DNA of 64,000 bases from Pogona vitticeps (lineage: Eukaryota > Chordata > Lepidosauria > Squamata > Agamidae): assembly GCF_051106095.1 (NCBI RefSeq), contig NC_135786.1:27245001-27309000 (forward strand), in the 5' to 3' direction. How positions within the stretch are numbered: the stretch's first letter is position 1; each line of letters begins with the position of its first letter. The position numbers were made by a program, and so were the translations under genes. The notes under the pieces are model-generated. The model was not told the DNA's origin. It ran no database searches and saw nothing but the letters and a program-made list of their open reading frames with translations. Positions 10,641 to 23,995 of this stretch are shown piece by piece.

Positions 10641-13361
10641 CTTTATTCCTTCCTTCCAAGTGGGGTGGAGAGGAGAAGAAGATATTTCTTAATGCTTTCA
10701 CTTGGAAGGAAATAATATTTTTGATAGTGAAAGGAACAAAAAAGGTAGTGTGTTTTTGCAACACCTGAATGAACAGCTGTTAGAGATACAATGTTTAGAG
10801 ATGCTTCCGTTATCATGTTGATGGGATAGGGTTTGTAATGGAGTTAGTGCTTATAGGGGTTAAGCCTCAGAACCTTTCAAGAGTCAGGGACAATTATGTT
10901 CTCAGCACACACACCCAGGCTTCCCTGGTCTCTCTGGTTTAGCGGCAATCTCACAGCAGGTAGGAGAGAACTGGATTTTCTCAGGAACAAATATATTGTT
11001 GCAAGCTATCCCTGTTGTAATACAAAGTATTTTGAGGATGGTTGGATCATGAATGACAATTTAAAGTTAACTTCACAAAATACTTGCTGCTTACTTGAAG
11101 TTCTGAACTGCCCCAGGTACTTGACTGGGGTGGATTGGTCTCATTCTGGAGGTGGATTGGTTATGGAAACTGTCACTAAGAGCAACTAGGGTGGAAGGAG
11201 GCAAGATGTATTATCCATGCCAAGAAAAGCAGAATCTCATGAATTCCTGCATAATCTGAAAATATAAAGAACAGAGCAGAGAAGATTTCATTACTACATC
11301 GGTGTGTGATAAAGCAAGAGTCCCCAACTTATACAAAATATAACCAAGCTGAAACTCACACAGCACAATGGAGCAGGGGAGTTCTGAGCTGCAAAGCTTT
11401 AGACAACACCAAGGGGCAACATGTGTCAGTGAAAGCTGTTGCTGAGCTAAAGCCCTTTATCTCTTTAGAAATGGATGATTTATCCTAGGTTCATCCCTTT
11501 CCTGAGGAATCAAAAGTCTTAAAAGCAGGGATTGGGAACCTACAGCCCACATGCCCAATTTGTCCCACAGAGATTCTCCATGCTGGCTATGAAGATTTTC
11601 TCACATATTTCTCTGTATGCCTTGCTCCCTTCCCAGGTTAGTGAGAGAAGAATTCAAGTTATTACCACCCACCTCTGGTTAGTGATCAGAGATAACAGTA
11701 GTGATTTCCCTTCACACACACTTCTAATAGCATTTGACAAATAGGCTCAGGCGTGATATTGTGGTTCATGTCAGTATTCAACACCTTTGGTCCTACGAAT
11801 TCAACTAGTGTGATATGCTTCCATGATTTCATAGTCTTGAGCTACTTCTCAGAACATGGGTTGTGACATATTGAGAATGAATGAAACACAGAAGAGGCAT
11901 TCTATCACAAATACTTCCCAGAAGTATTGCATGGCTATTTTGACAGTGCCACATAAAGTAATAAATACAGCCAACTTTTCTGTGTGTTATGTAATGACTA
12001 TTTCATCTTCTATGTTTAATGTGATGGAACCAAATCTTTCTCCTGTTCAATCAGCTTGTGAGAAACATTTTCAGAACAAGCAGCACAACAATCTCATTAT
12101 ATTTGTCCAACATTATAGTGTTTCAGATGAAGGAACAACATACAAACCTGAACTCAACTTGTAGGGTTGCATGAATCCACACTCTATACTTGAAGCCCTG
12201 GTACCTTTAGTGAACTATGGAACCTCTCATCAATGACACAGTTGTAAATATGTTAGCCACTATGTGCATTTGACAGCTGAATGCTGTACTCAATTCCAAT
12301 CAAAATGCGGAAAAGTAACTTTTTTTGGAGTATAACTCCTAGGTTTCCTCAGCTGGTTTAGGTAGTGGATATGGTAGCTAGAGTTTTCTAGGAGTTTCAG
12401 TCCAAGAAAGGAACTTTTGCAAGCTCTGATTCCAGCTTTTTGGCACAAAACTGTTATGTGCCAGCAAACTAGTTCTGGCTTATGCCAACGTTGTGAAGAA
12501 ACGACTTCCAAAAGATCATATCATTTACAACTCTGCTCAGGTCTTGTAAACTAAAGGCCACGGCTTCGTTTATCAAGCCAATCTATCTCATCTCAGAACA
12601 AACACTTCCAGGACTGAGAGAGACTGGAACTCAGATGGAGGACAACAGCTGCAGGAAAAGTTTGCAAGAATCAGTCAAGAGAACTTATTCACATGAGTGG
12701 TGTTTAACAGACCCAACAGTAGTTGGCTGCATGGTCTACAAAGTTTGAAAAAGTTCTTAAAACAAAACAAAACAAAAACAGCTCCCAGAATCTATCAGCC
12801 AGCATGGGCAATGCTACTCTTGGCAACTTTTCCAAGCTCTGGGTCTGGTGGTGTACCTCAGCAGCTGAGAATAAGGTAGGATGAGGCAAGTCCTGAAAGT
12901 CCAGGGACAAACTTCCTCCGTCAGGACCTGACAGGAAGCACAATGACTCTTCAAAATGTGTGCTTGTGTGGAAGTTTTGACCTGGAAGAGTCTGAAGGCT
13001 CTTTTCCAATTTTGCAAAAACACTGCAAAAAGGATTAAAGTACTGCATCCTCTTGTTTCACAAGACCTTTTTTTGGATGGACAGGGACCTCAGAGGTTGC
13101 AAAAATTGCTTTGGATCTGTGTGTTGTGTATGGGTCAAATGCTTCCTACTGCTGGAGTAAAGGATAACATTAAAAAAAAAATTGGCCACTGGAACAAAGG
13201 TTGGAAAAATACATTTTAAGATCCTTAAAAGTGAGATTTAAGACAAATAAATGTAGTAAAATTCTGATGCCATCCATCAGTGAAGATGCTAAGGAGTGTT
13301 AAGACAATGTACTGTATCTTTGAGCATCACCCCACCACTGCTCTGTTACAAGTGATCATTA
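10641..13361. other. No gene recognised
   Basis: Desert sequence. The longest frames (97-114 codons) show no domain, signal peptide or membrane pattern. A short MITE-like piece (gggattgggaacctacagcc) lies at about 11,527. Confidence 0.5.
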
Positions 13362-13779
13362 TACAGTGGTGCCTCGCTTAACGAGCACACTGTTTAACAA
13401 AGAATCCGCATAGCGACCCTTTTTTGGGGTCGCTAATGCGATCGCATTGCGATGTTTAGATAGGATAAACATTGCATTGCGATCATTTCTGCACCCTGCG
13501 GCCATTTTGGGAACAGCTGATCAGCAGTTCCAAAATGGCCGCCCGGGTGCAGAAAATGGCCACCAGCACCATTTTCGTGCCCTGCCCTCACTTACCGAGG
13601 GCGCGAAAATGGCGGCGCTATGGAGAAACTTCGCAGAACTGTGAGTTTAAGAGACATAGGAACGCATTAAACTAAGTTTAATGCGTTTCTATGGCGTTTT
13701 CCGTTCCGTATAACAATGTTTCCCCATAGCGATGGTTAATCTGGAACGGATTAGCCTCGCTATGCGGGGCACCACTGTA
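13362..13779. mobile_element. Tigger-like non-autonomous DNA element, GC-rich
   Basis: The ends CAGTGGTGCCTCGCTTAACG and cgctatgcggggcaccactg are inverted and flanked by TA. The interior has a palindromic gcattgcgat array and ccaaaatggccgcc. No transposase remains. Confidence 0.85.
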
Positions 13780-16700
13780 TTCATTATATTCCAGCAGATC
13801 ATTATGTTCATTCTTTTACAAAGTTGTTTTCCAGGCTTTGCCAATGAAGCAACTAACATTGATTGATTGATGGACTGATGGATTGATTGACTGAAATATC
13901 TTTTACACCGCCTTTTCCCCTTAAAAGACCTTAGTTTTGAGTGCTAGCTGTGCGTATAGCTTCAAAATGTTACCTGTTTTGGGGCTACAGTTCCCAGATT
14001 CCATAAGCAAGGCATTGTTCCACCTCTTCCATGCTCAGAATCTCATTTAAGAGTCCACAGTGTGGCAGATCTTTAGGGGAAATGACCCTTGATTTCCAAT
14101 TATGAATGATACCAACATAAATAATGAGTATGTTTGCTTTGCTTTTAGAAAGCATTAGCATATGATAAACAAGTGTTGGTGGCAAACAATACTTATTGAA
14201 AAATGGAATATGTTCACGATGTATTAGAATGATAACGCACAAAGCAATGTAGCTGTATGTTGCACCTTTTCCCTTAGTATATATATATTGTTTGATAGAA
14301 GAACTCCATTACAAACTTTGTAAATGTGTGATTATCAGTGTACGGCTACATTTTGTATTGTGAACTGTTTTGGGAAGTTCAAATTGGGTATACTGGCATC
14401 GAAATGTGAACCAAACATCATCTTCAGACGTTACATCTTATTAAACATGCAATATGTTTTATTGTATTTAAATGACATTTACTCCATCCTTGGATCTGAA
14501 TCAAATATGCAGGTTTCGACAAATACATGTTATTTCAACATGTGCTCTACTAATGCATGATCTTTATCACAAAGGGTTATTCATCATTAAATGTTCACCA
14601 TCCCTTTCCATGGACTAGGTCCTTAGTTCACCTCTTAGTGATTATTTCTGTTCAAAGCCATTATATATTCAGAGGCTGGAAAGGTATGTTTTCTACATTA
14701 CAGGTCCAGGAACCTTCCAGCCTGCATGGCCACTGGCCAAGCTGGGGGGGGGGGCAGGTTTCTAAGAATCATAGTCTAACCCCTCCCCCTCTTTTTTCCC
14801 TATCTCAGGCTAGATCAGCTAATAAAATTTACCTACATACTTTATCAAGTTTCCAGAATTATGACTTAGTTTTGGAAGTAAATAAGTTGTTTTTGATGGT
14901 GGTATTCTTTGCACATGATCATCATGTCCCTTCTCTGACCTCAGACCCCTTGATTTGTTTGGTTCACTGCACGGACATTTGAATGTAACAAGTGAACCTG
15001 ACACTGCTAAACCTCCTGCAGCTGCAGCTCGGCCTGACTCTGCAAGGTATCTTACCCACTTGAGTGAAGTTTATGATTTTTCCTCCCTGTGCAGTGGAAA
15101 CCTGAAAGAACAGAGTTAAAAAAGACAGACTTCAAAGTCTTGTAGAACTCTTCATCAGACTCAATATTATCCCTGCAGAATGGGGTTGAAGCAGAAATAT
15201 TCCACCATCTTCTTTGTCAGATGTTATAGCCATGGGCTCATCCCCATATTTCAGGGAGTGGGAGGATTTGGTCATGAACTGCCTGTAGTTATAGCCATGG
15301 GAACTGTAGTTACTTAAGTTCCATCTTGGAGAGTAAAAGCTAGAGGTGTGGTGTTATCAGGTTGCACTTCAAAGCATGTAGAATCAATCGCTTATCTGTC
15401 TCTATAGACAAAAGGCTTGCAGATTCAACAAACCAGCTATTGCCTAGTAGTCGAATGACATGTAACCTGTGGGAACCTTACCTACTCTTTACATATTGGG
15501 TTGGATTCAGATTGGCTGTTTGATGAAAGGAAGCTCCTAAGAACCTACAGAGGTGCCACATGGGAGGCAGAGAATGGGAAGGCAATTTTTTTCACCAATT
15601 CTCCTGACCCCCTTCAACTGCCTAGTTCAATTTATGTTGCTGGAGAAGAGTCTCTTAGCCTCAGGAATGGAGAGTGCTATATGGAGATGGAGGAAGATTG
15701 ACAAAACACGTATTCTTCCCTATTAAATTTCTACTTTGCCTTTCCTCTGGTCAAGTTAATATGGTGCATCTAGTTTTCCTGGAACTTTGTAAGGTCAGCC
15801 AGGCTGAGAAGGAATGGCTGGCCTAAAGTCATTTGGTGACCTCTACAGTTGAGACTTCATTCTGAATCTCCCTGGCACTAGTGAAATGCTGCAACCCCTA
15901 AAGCAGGCTGTACAGTTTTCTTGGAGTAAATATTTCGAGCTGCTGAATCAATAGGCAGAGGACCGAGTTGCAAACTTGCATACTAAGCCTGTTCTCAGCT
16001 GCTTCGGCCTTAGTGGCATTGTTCCAGACTGATGCCAGCATGACAAGCAGAATGAGACCCAAAGGTTGTGTTATGGGTCAATGACATTGTAAGTAATGCT
16101 CTATTAATCAGGCAGTTCCTCTGACACCTGCTCTCCCACTTTATTACCCATGACAGCAGCCTGTTTGTGATAAGCAATCTGTGTTCAGAATCAGATAAGG
16201 AAGTTCCCAGGCTGGTTACATCCCCATCATCTGTGTGTGTGATGAAATCTGAAGGTATTTTGTAATGATTCTGTCTATCTAATACTCCCTTCGATGTTTA
16301 AAGCTAAACATGTATGCATGTGTACTTAGAGCAGAATTGGGCGAGCAGAATTGGAAGATACCTATTCACCAAAATATAAGTGAGTGCCTTCTTATAGTCG
16401 TTGTGGAATATTTGTACTCCAATTTTGCTTGATGGGCCACTACAAGATAATTGGGATTTCACAATCAGATTGGGATGAAAAGAAACAAAACAAGCAACCA
16501 ACTAAACAGAAAAACAGCCACATGCTCCATGATTTGTTAAATAACAATCAAGAATTAGCAGCAAGTTGAAAGATCTATAATGTTCATTTCTTAGTGTCTT
16601 GATTTCATTCATACTCAAATGCTCACAGTCCATCAGATGTTACAAAAAAATTAAATCAGAGATAAATATTGCCATAATTTACAAGCTACTAATTGGCAGC

Positions 16701-17004
16701 TACTGGTTCAGGAGCCCAAACTGGCATGTAGGATGATCTGAAGTGAACTGCACTGGACAAAAAAAACCAATGATTTATTTTTCCCCCTGTCTAAACAGGT
16801 TTTTTAAGAGAAGAGGGAAAAATGTTTACCAACAAAAGCACAATCCAATACAGAACTAAGAAAAAATGTGTTTGGTTACAGAAGACTGTCCTTTGTAATA
16901 GGAGAAAGACAGACCTGTGTCACTGTAGATCCCAAGTAGCAGGTTGAGGTTAAAGGTTTAATACAACACACATAATGGTGGGAAAAAAACTTTAAAGGAT
17001 AGAG
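13780..17004. other. No gene recognised
   Basis: It holds a GATT simple repeat (about 13,860-13,895) and a degraded MITE-like body near 14,690-14,780. The 141-codon frame at 14,557 overlaps the latter and has no family match. Confidence 0.5.
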
Positions 17005-17195
17005 ATACCCTGGTATACTGGACAGAATGACACATTAGGGAGACCTGAGTTTAAATTCCCACTAAGCCAAGGAGACTCACAAGAGGAGAGTTACACTAGT
17101 AGTACCACTCCTTAAAAATCTCTCTTACTATGAAAGCCCTATTAGGGCCTCTGTAAGTCAGTTCTGATTGGACTTCACATAACAACAAAACTTTA
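17005..17195 (+). mobile_element. tRNA-derived SINE
   Basis: It has the same body as the 4763 copy: ccactccttaaaaatctctc, then tgaaagccctattagggcct and gtaagtcagttctgattgg, ending in ataacaacaaaac. The B box is degraded (gagtttaaattccc). Confidence 0.7.
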
Positions 17196-18291
17196 AAGGA
17201 CTGTGTTTATACATGAAGAAGAGCACATGCTAAGGATGTGTATTTTGATTTAGAAACATTTGGAATTCACTGAATAATGCCATATTTTGATAGTTCCAAA
17301 TATCTGTAATAATGATTTCTAATATTTGGAGTCCCATTTACTCCTGTAGATTAAATATCAAAAGGCTAGGTTTCGGCTTGCTACAGAAAAAAAAGTGAAA
17401 CTCATTTCTCAGGCATTCTGGAGTGATTTCTTGAGAAATTAAGGACACTCTGGCACCATGAGCAGTGGGACAGAGAACTCGGTGTCCTCTGACTGGGGTT
17501 GCCATAGGTTTCCCAAGGGAGTGGGACTGAAGTGAAAACAAAACCTGTACATTATGTCTGTCTGCAATGAAATCTAGAAACAGCCACAGACACCAGAAGG
17601 TATTTTTTCACATTGTTCTTTTCACCTGAAAGGTGAACATAGCTACTTATAAATCCCCTGAACATTTGCTACTAGGATATGCTGTGGCATGAGCCTGCAC
17701 TGCAGCAGTTTTCTCTGTGTCCTTTTCTCAACCTTCAATTTACATTTGCATTGCCCTCCCACCCTGGAATAAAAAGACAAGACACAAGTGATGGGGTAAA
17801 CTAGGACCACACTTTATTTAAAGCATCTTGTATAACTTTTGCCCCCATAAAATCAGGGGCCTGTGGTAGTGCGGTAACAGGTCTGGACCCGGAACCCCTC
17901 CCCACCCCTATATGGGTGAGCCCCACACCCGTTGTCGTGCAGTCCTAAATCCCCCATGACTCCAGCCAGCAAAATATCAAGCCCCCACCAGGCCTGCAAG
18001 CCCAACTCTTTGGCAGCCGTCAGCAGAGTGGGGACTCCAGCCCATCCTTCCTTCTGGCACTGTAACCTCATGATCCGCAGCACCTCGTGATCGGGCGTGC
18101 TATGACTTCAATTATATTCCCTGGGAACTCACTGATACTAGTTCTTTCTGCACTACCTGCCACAGAATGGGCTAGCCTAGCTATGCCCCATGCTCCCCAC
18201 TAAGCTGAAAACCTCGACACTCAGGCCCCTATACAAATTGCTCAAGAAAATTTCTAGACCCACTTTTGCTAAATGGACCCAATCACTTCTA

Positions 18292-19214
18292 TACAGTGGT
18301 GCTTCAACTTACAAACATCCCTACTTATGACCATTTCGAGTTACAACCATCTCCAGCCGCAAAATTTTGCTTCTACTTGTGATTGGAGCTTCCACTTATG
18401 AACAGTAACAGGCAGGGAAAAAAGACGGGAAATTCAAATTTCTAACTATAGGTGGTGATGAGCCTGCTTCTTTGTAGCTCTTTCACCCTAGCAGTTAGAG
18501 AGAGTGTGTTGGAGGAGGCTTGGGACTGCCTCGCTTCTGCTTCTGAGTTAGTGTGTGTGTGTGTTTGCAGGAGGCTTCGGGCTGCCTGGTAAGGTGGTTT
18601 TCTGCTTTTTAAAAACAGCTCTGGGTGTTTTTGCAGTGTGGTTTTGGGCTGGGGGGTTATGTTTCTGTGCAGTGATGGGTCTTGGGGGTTTGTTTGTTTG
18701 TTCGGTTTTTCCCCCATTTCCGATGGGTCTTGGGTTATTTTCTTGCTTTTTGGAGTGCTTTGCTTTGTTTCCCATTTCCGATGGGTCTTGGGGGTTTGTT
18801 TGTTTTTTGTTCCCCCCCATTTCCGATGGGTTTGGGGGGTTTGTTGCTTTTTTGGTTTTTTCCCCATTTCCGATGGGTTGTGCATCCTTCCCTTGCTTTT
18901 TTTTTGTTTTCTTTGCATTTCTGACCTGCCCCCTTTGTTCTCTGTGCATTTCCGATCTGCTCTGTTTGTTTTCTGTGCATTTCCAATGGGTCTTGCACAC
19001 TTGATTGCTTTTCTTCCCCCCCCCAGTCTAAATGGATTAATCGTGTTTCCAATGTCTCGCAGTGATTTTTTTTGTGGTTTTCCCCCCTTCAGCTAGAACG
19101 GTTTAATTGCATTTCAGTACATTCCTATGGGAAATTGTGCATTGACCTACGACCATTTCAAGTTAAGTCTATCTTCTGAAACGGATTATGGTTGTAAGTT
19201 GAGGCACCACTGTA
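18292..19214. mobile_element. Tigger-like non-autonomous DNA element carrying a minisatellite, inserted in a Ngaro fossil
   Basis: The ends cagtggtgcttcaacttaca and gtaagttgaggcaccactg are inverted repeats with TA on both sides. The interior (about 18,640-18,990) is an array of imperfect units built on catttccgatgggtcttggg, about 55-65 bp each. The host sequence on both sides belongs to the retroelement fossil at 17.77-19.80 kb. Confidence 0.85.
18640..18990. repeat. Minisatellite inside the Tigger-like element
   Basis: About six imperfect units share catttccgatgggtcttggg with G/T-rich linkers (gggtttgtttgtt). The array opens long frames on both strands that are low-complexity artefacts, not genes. 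Confidence 0.75.
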
Positions 19215-19844
19215 TAACTCTGCCTGATCCAATCAAATTTCAGGATGTCCAATAACCGCTCCTAATCCATGAACAACTAACTGCCCTACATATTTCCTTA
19301 TTGGCCTTACGACATCCCCTATTTAAACAACTTGGCTTGCACTCCACTCTTCAAACATGCTGTGGAATCACGGTGGACCAAATCACTCTTGATCCTGGAT
19401 ACTTGTCCTTCCAGCTCTGGAGGTCCTTTAATATATCCAGCACTAATGACTTGCAACTCGTATTGGCCAAATCATTTCTACCTAAGTGGATCATTAGTAC
19501 AGTATGTCAAGGGGCACACTGAAACCTGAAGCGACAGCTCCATTGAACTCCTTCCAAACGCATGCCTCACTGCCCTTTCCAATACAGATGGGGAGAGACT
19601 CCAAGCCCCAAATCATGGCCCCAAGCTGACCTGGCAGCATGTAAATCTGCCTAGTAAATATAGCTGTGGCCCACAAGCCACAGTTATCACTGGTCCTTGT
19701 GACCTTTTGCAGGCTATGTTTTTCAGTGCTGGGAGCCAGGCTTTGTTGAGTTTTAGTCTGGTGATCACTGCACACAAAAGACCAGCTAACGCCACCAATC
19801 AGTTATAGTAACAGATCTTCTCTCCCCCTTATCACAGCAATACA

Positions 19845-20070
19845 CCCACAAGAAAAAACACGCTGATCACCATAATCACCCAATCTTCTGAAAAGGACAA
19901 AAAGCTGATCCCACAGCTATAAATGCTCAACTATCCCACAAACTGCACCAGAGCACAGACAGAATTCTGATTCCTGTCCTCTGAAGATGCCAGCCACAGA
20001 GACTGGTTAGGAAGAAAAACCTTAAGAACAGGGCCAAACAGCCCTAAAAACCTACAACAACCATCAGAGA
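19845..20070 (+). mobile_element. Penelope-like element end fragment
   Basis: ctctgaagatgccagccaca, gagactgg and then aaaaacctacaacaacc match the terminal segment seen twice at 38.14-38.36 kb. The part before it (ataaatgctcaactatccca, aactgcaccagagcacag) is the usual upstream portion of this repeat. The hammerhead-like core is truncated here. Confidence 0.55.
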
Positions 20071-20396
20071 GAGAAAAGTTTGCCTTTCACATTGTGACCA
20101 TTACCTCCTGCATGAGAAGGGGAAAGCTGGAAAACCATTTATTTTTCATTTAGTTTAAGTGACAGATCACTTCATTGGATTGACGCCCAAGTGACAGAGC
20201 ACTGGATTGTAACAAAAAAAGATAAGCATCGGTGTCCTCCCTTGTTACCCCCTCTGTGAGCCATTCCCTTGTCACCCCCTCTGTGAGGAGCAGAGGAAAA
20301 CTGGACTTTTTAAATTATTTATTAGGAAGTGACACATTATTTCATTGGCTTGCTACCCAAGTGACATAGCACTGACATGTTGGAGGAAGCTTCTCT

Positions 20397-21475
20397 CAGT
20401 GGTGCCTTGGTTCAATACAAGCAATCACACTTGCTGAAATCAAGTGGGAATGGAGTAATCCTACCCATGCTAAAAAACAACAACCCGGTAGCTCTTGCCA
20501 GTGGCCCAAGAAGGTATGGATAGCCATGGAAAAGGGTCTGGTTGGTTTGCAATGAACAGATGTCATGTCTGATGGAGGATGGATTAAACTTGACAGTGCC
20601 AGAAGTGTGCAAGACCCATCGGAAATACAAAAAAGCAAAGCAGAAAGCAAACGAAGTATGCAAGAGCCATCGGAAATGCAAAAAAAGCAAAGCAGTAAGC
20701 AAATAAACCCCCCAAGACTTATTGGAAAATGGGGGATACCCCAAAAAGAAAACAAACCCCCCACAACCCATCACAGCACAGAAACATAACCCCCCAGCCC
20801 AAAACCACACTGCAAAACCCACCCAGAACAGCAGAAAGCAGCACCTTACCTTACCAGGCAGTCTGAAGCCTCCTCCAATTGCACTCACTCTAACCATTGG
20901 GGTGAAAGAGCTACAAAGAAGCCTACCAAAAACCAATCAACTGTGCAAGACCCATATCAAATGCAATCAAGAGAAAGCAAAAACCAATCAAGCAGATCGT
21001 GCAAGATCAGAAATGGGATGAAAAACTAAAAAGCAAACAAACTCCCCAAGACCCATCAGAAATGGGGGGAAACAAACAAAAAAACCCACAAACCCCCAAG
21101 ACCCATCACAGCACAGAAACTTAACCCCCAGCTCAAAACTATGCTGCAAAAACATCCAGAACAGTTTTTAAAAAGCAGAAAACAGCACCTCACCTCCCTG
21201 CAAACACACACACACTCACTCTGAAGCAGAAGCCAGGCAGTCCCAAGCCTCCTTCGATCACATTCACTCTAACTGCCAGGGTGAAAGAGCTACAAAGAAG
21301 CAGACTCGTTGCCTCCTACAATTAGAAATTTGAGTTTCCCGCCTTTTTCCCCTGCCTTTTTCTGTTCATAAGTGGAAGCTCCGGTCACAGGTAGAAGCAC
21401 ATTTTTGTGACCGGAGCTGGTCATAACTCAAAATGGTCGTAAGTAGGGACATTTGTAAGTCAAGGCACCACTGTA
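20397..21475. mobile_element. Second Tigger-like element, opposite orientation, same minisatellite
   Basis: The right end is cttgacttacaaatgtcccta-type when reversed, closing with caaggcaccactg and TA at 21474. The interior repeats agacccatcggaaat units, the complement of those at 18.7 kb, in two blocks. The left end (cagtggtgccttggtt) is diverged and lacks a clear TA, so the start is approximate. Confidence 0.7.
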
Positions 21476-21959
21476 TTAGTTAACAAAAAACCTGTGCAGA
21501 TAAAAGTTTCACAGGTACTCTAGAAAACCTGATTTATTATTTGAGGGCTATCCACAATGCAAGCCAAACACGTGGAGGGGACGAAAGAATACAAGAATGG
21601 ACATTTTTTCATTCATTCCTGCCACTTAAATGACTCAGAAGTCTAATTAGGTATAAATCATTAGGATCAAGTTACTTTTTCCAAGACTGTTTCCAAATAC
21701 ACATGGCTAGCTTTGGAGACTAGATTTAGCACACAGCTGAACAGGCAGGCATATGGTCCCCTCCGCCCTCGGTGGCAGCTGCTATGAAATTGATAAATGA
21801 AGCCAACATCCTAGGTGCCGCAGTAATTTCTGCAGTGCAGTCAAGTGCTAGCTCCCTCGCCTCCTTTCGGCAATGAAGCCTGGTTCCCTTTAATACCTCA
21901 ACCTTCCCTTGGGCTGCCAAAAGGGCACGCCAGTGCCAAGAACACTTTCATTTCTATGC

Positions 21960-23120
21960 GGAAATTCCCAGCGCATGGAGGAAGACCCCTTCCGACTCAT
22001 TAACAGGAGCCTTTCTTTGTCAGGCCTCTCTCTTTGGCACGCCTCTCCTTCTTCCTCTTCTGGTTTCTTCTAGCCATTGATACTCGTTTTATCCTACTTC
22101 CCCAGCAGTCTGGGAGGTAGGTAAAAGTAACGGTGCTCTGACATATTTTTAAGTCCCGTTCCCCCTTCTGCGCCTTCCTATGGATACAAATTTCCCCAGC
22201 GGCCAGAATTGCTGTCTGAGAAGCATATTTCCTTCTAATCGGTTTTACAGCTCTTTTAAAGTAATATGTCAGATCATTTTCTCCATATACATAGTTAATG
22301 AAAGTAACCCTACAAATTCATTTTAAATAGATGGAAGTTGTTATAACCCTGATCTGGAATTTATTATGTTCATTACAATCTTGCTGAAGTAGGTAATGTA
22401 ATGGACTATTACTTTTATTATCTTTTTAATCCCTCAAAATTATTAGGAACTGACTAATATTTGGCATCACCCTGTTCGTGTTTAAACAGAAATTGATACC
22501 GTCATTCATCTAATAAATGACAAAGTGCTTTCCTTTCCCCACCCCTCCCTGTCTGAGAGAAAAATAACTTGGAAGGGCTTTAATCTGGATTTGTCCCAAA
22601 GATTCCAAAAGAAAATGGTAAGCAGGTGATAAATCAGTGCTCTTAAATTATTTAGAGGTTTTAAAGCATATTAGTTCAATGGCTTCATGCTCCTTAAATG
22701 TATCTTTGTTACTCTTCAGCTTGTAAAAGCATAGGCAAAGTGCTTTTTTACTTCTCCTTTGCTCAAGTCACTTTTTCATAATAACAAATTGTATTTAAAA
22801 AGCTACATGAAGTAAATAAACATAAAATTAATGTGATTTTAAGTATCACACTTCCTTTGTGAGAGACAATTGGACTGTTGTTTCTAAGTATATAAGGACA
22901 ATGCATTTGCCTTGTTTCTTCCAGTTGCTTATCACTGTAGTCTAATTTTATGCTACAACAGGTTACGTAAGGAGAAAGCAAACTGGTATACACAGATCAA
23001 TCTGCTTCCAGTCTGTGTCAGTTTCTTCTGTATTCACTCTTAAGTCCATTCTATCCCGTCTCTGCAGCAAGCTTTGATTGTTCCAAAATAAATCAAGTCA
23101 GTTTGCGTATTTCAAAATTT
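21960..23120. promoter_or_regulatory. Candidate conserved non-coding element cluster
   Basis: A long unique A+T-rich stretch lies between a Tigger-like element and a LINE-tail microsatellite. It has many TAAT cores, for example catagttaatgaaagtaacc and ccgtcattcatctaataaat, and no coding signal. Confidence 0.35.
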
Positions 23121-23224
23121 TTATAAACAACATACAGATTTTTGTGTGCATTTTACCTTAAATGGCATATATTCTGTGCATGTTATGTGAACCTCTGTAT
23201 ATTGCATGCATTTTAGTAGAATCT

Positions 23225-23293
23225 ACTAGGTGGGCGGGATACAAATCAAATCAAATCAAATCAAATCAAATCAAATCAAATCAAATCAAATCA

Positions 23294-23340
<47 letters not shown>
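23225..23340 (+). repeat. LINE-tail-derived AAATC/AATC microsatellite
   Basis: taggtgggcgggatacaaat, a LINE/SINE 3' tail, is followed by about nine AAATC units and then about fourteen CAAT units up to 23340. The unit changes from 5 bp to 4 bp partway along. Confidence 0.85.
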
Positions 23341-23341
<1 letters not shown>

Positions 23342-23834
23342 TTTTATCCTAAAATAGACATTGTATGTGCATATTGATGTTTTTGAGACAAAAACCATAT
23401 TGCAAAATTAAGGGATGTGTGAAAAAAGGAAGCATAACTGCATTCCAGTCTTAGTTTGTGAGATGCAGATGAGATTAATTTGCTTTAAAAAAAATGGAGC
23501 CAACAAATCTTTGAGCATTCTTAGCATATAATTTGTTTTCTAATAATATTTTACATTGACTATAATCTCATAAAAGTGATATGATACACCTATACTAAAG
23601 GAACCCAAATGTATTCTCTCATTTAGTTCAACCCACTTTCAAAATTTAATTAATTTGTTTGCCTTAAAACATCTCCTCCAATATTTTGTAATATTCCAAG
23701 CAATATGTGACAAAAAATAAGAACAACAATATAAGACTGTAACTAAAGGCAAATAAATATTTAAAACATTACACCACTGAGTTCTCAGTTCACAATAGCT
23801 AGAAATTGAAAACATGCAGTGGGACACATTATGC

Positions 23835-23995
23835 TCATTCACTAAGTGCATGCTTTGCATGCAGAAAATTCTGAATTTTAGCCCTGCTGAAGCTGACAAT
23901 AACTATAGGGCATAGGAAAGCACTCAGCTCCAGACTATGGAGACCTGTAGCCAGAGTAGGCAACACTAGACTGACCTACATGAAACATCTTATTG
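23835..23995 (+). mobile_element. tRNA-derived SINE
   Basis: The A-box to B-box part reads gtgcatgctttgcatgcaga, then ctgaattttagccctg (B box degraded). It is followed by gggcataggaaagcac and agagtaggcaacactagactg, the body typical of a squamate tRNA SINE. Confidence 0.65.

Larger units (their letters stand above)
17765..19800 (-). mobile_element. Ngaro-type (tyrosine recombinase) retroelement fossil with SGNH hydrolase-like domain
   Basis: On the minus strand, the part from about 19,800 down to 19,240 and the part next to 18,290 carry blocks of an SGNH/GDSL hydrolase-like domain. These include a short IHLGRNDL block and a later SDWVHL block of the DGVHLS type. Vertebrate Ngaro elements are known to carry such a domain. 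The terminal part (18,120-17,765) matches the separate terminal copy at 30.44-31.18 kb. No recombinase or RT part is seen. The copy is clearly broken in several places, and a Tigger-like element has inserted into it, so it is moderately old. Family assignment rests on the domain and the shared terminal sequence. Confidence 0.55.

Noticed and set aside
18442-19096. 150-codon frames on both strands at 18.4-19.1 kb
   Set aside because: These are translations of the minisatellite inside a DNA element, with low-complexity repeats only.
23243-23340. CRISPR-like array
   Set aside because: It is a simple AAATC/AATC microsatellite without spacers, in a vertebrate genome.
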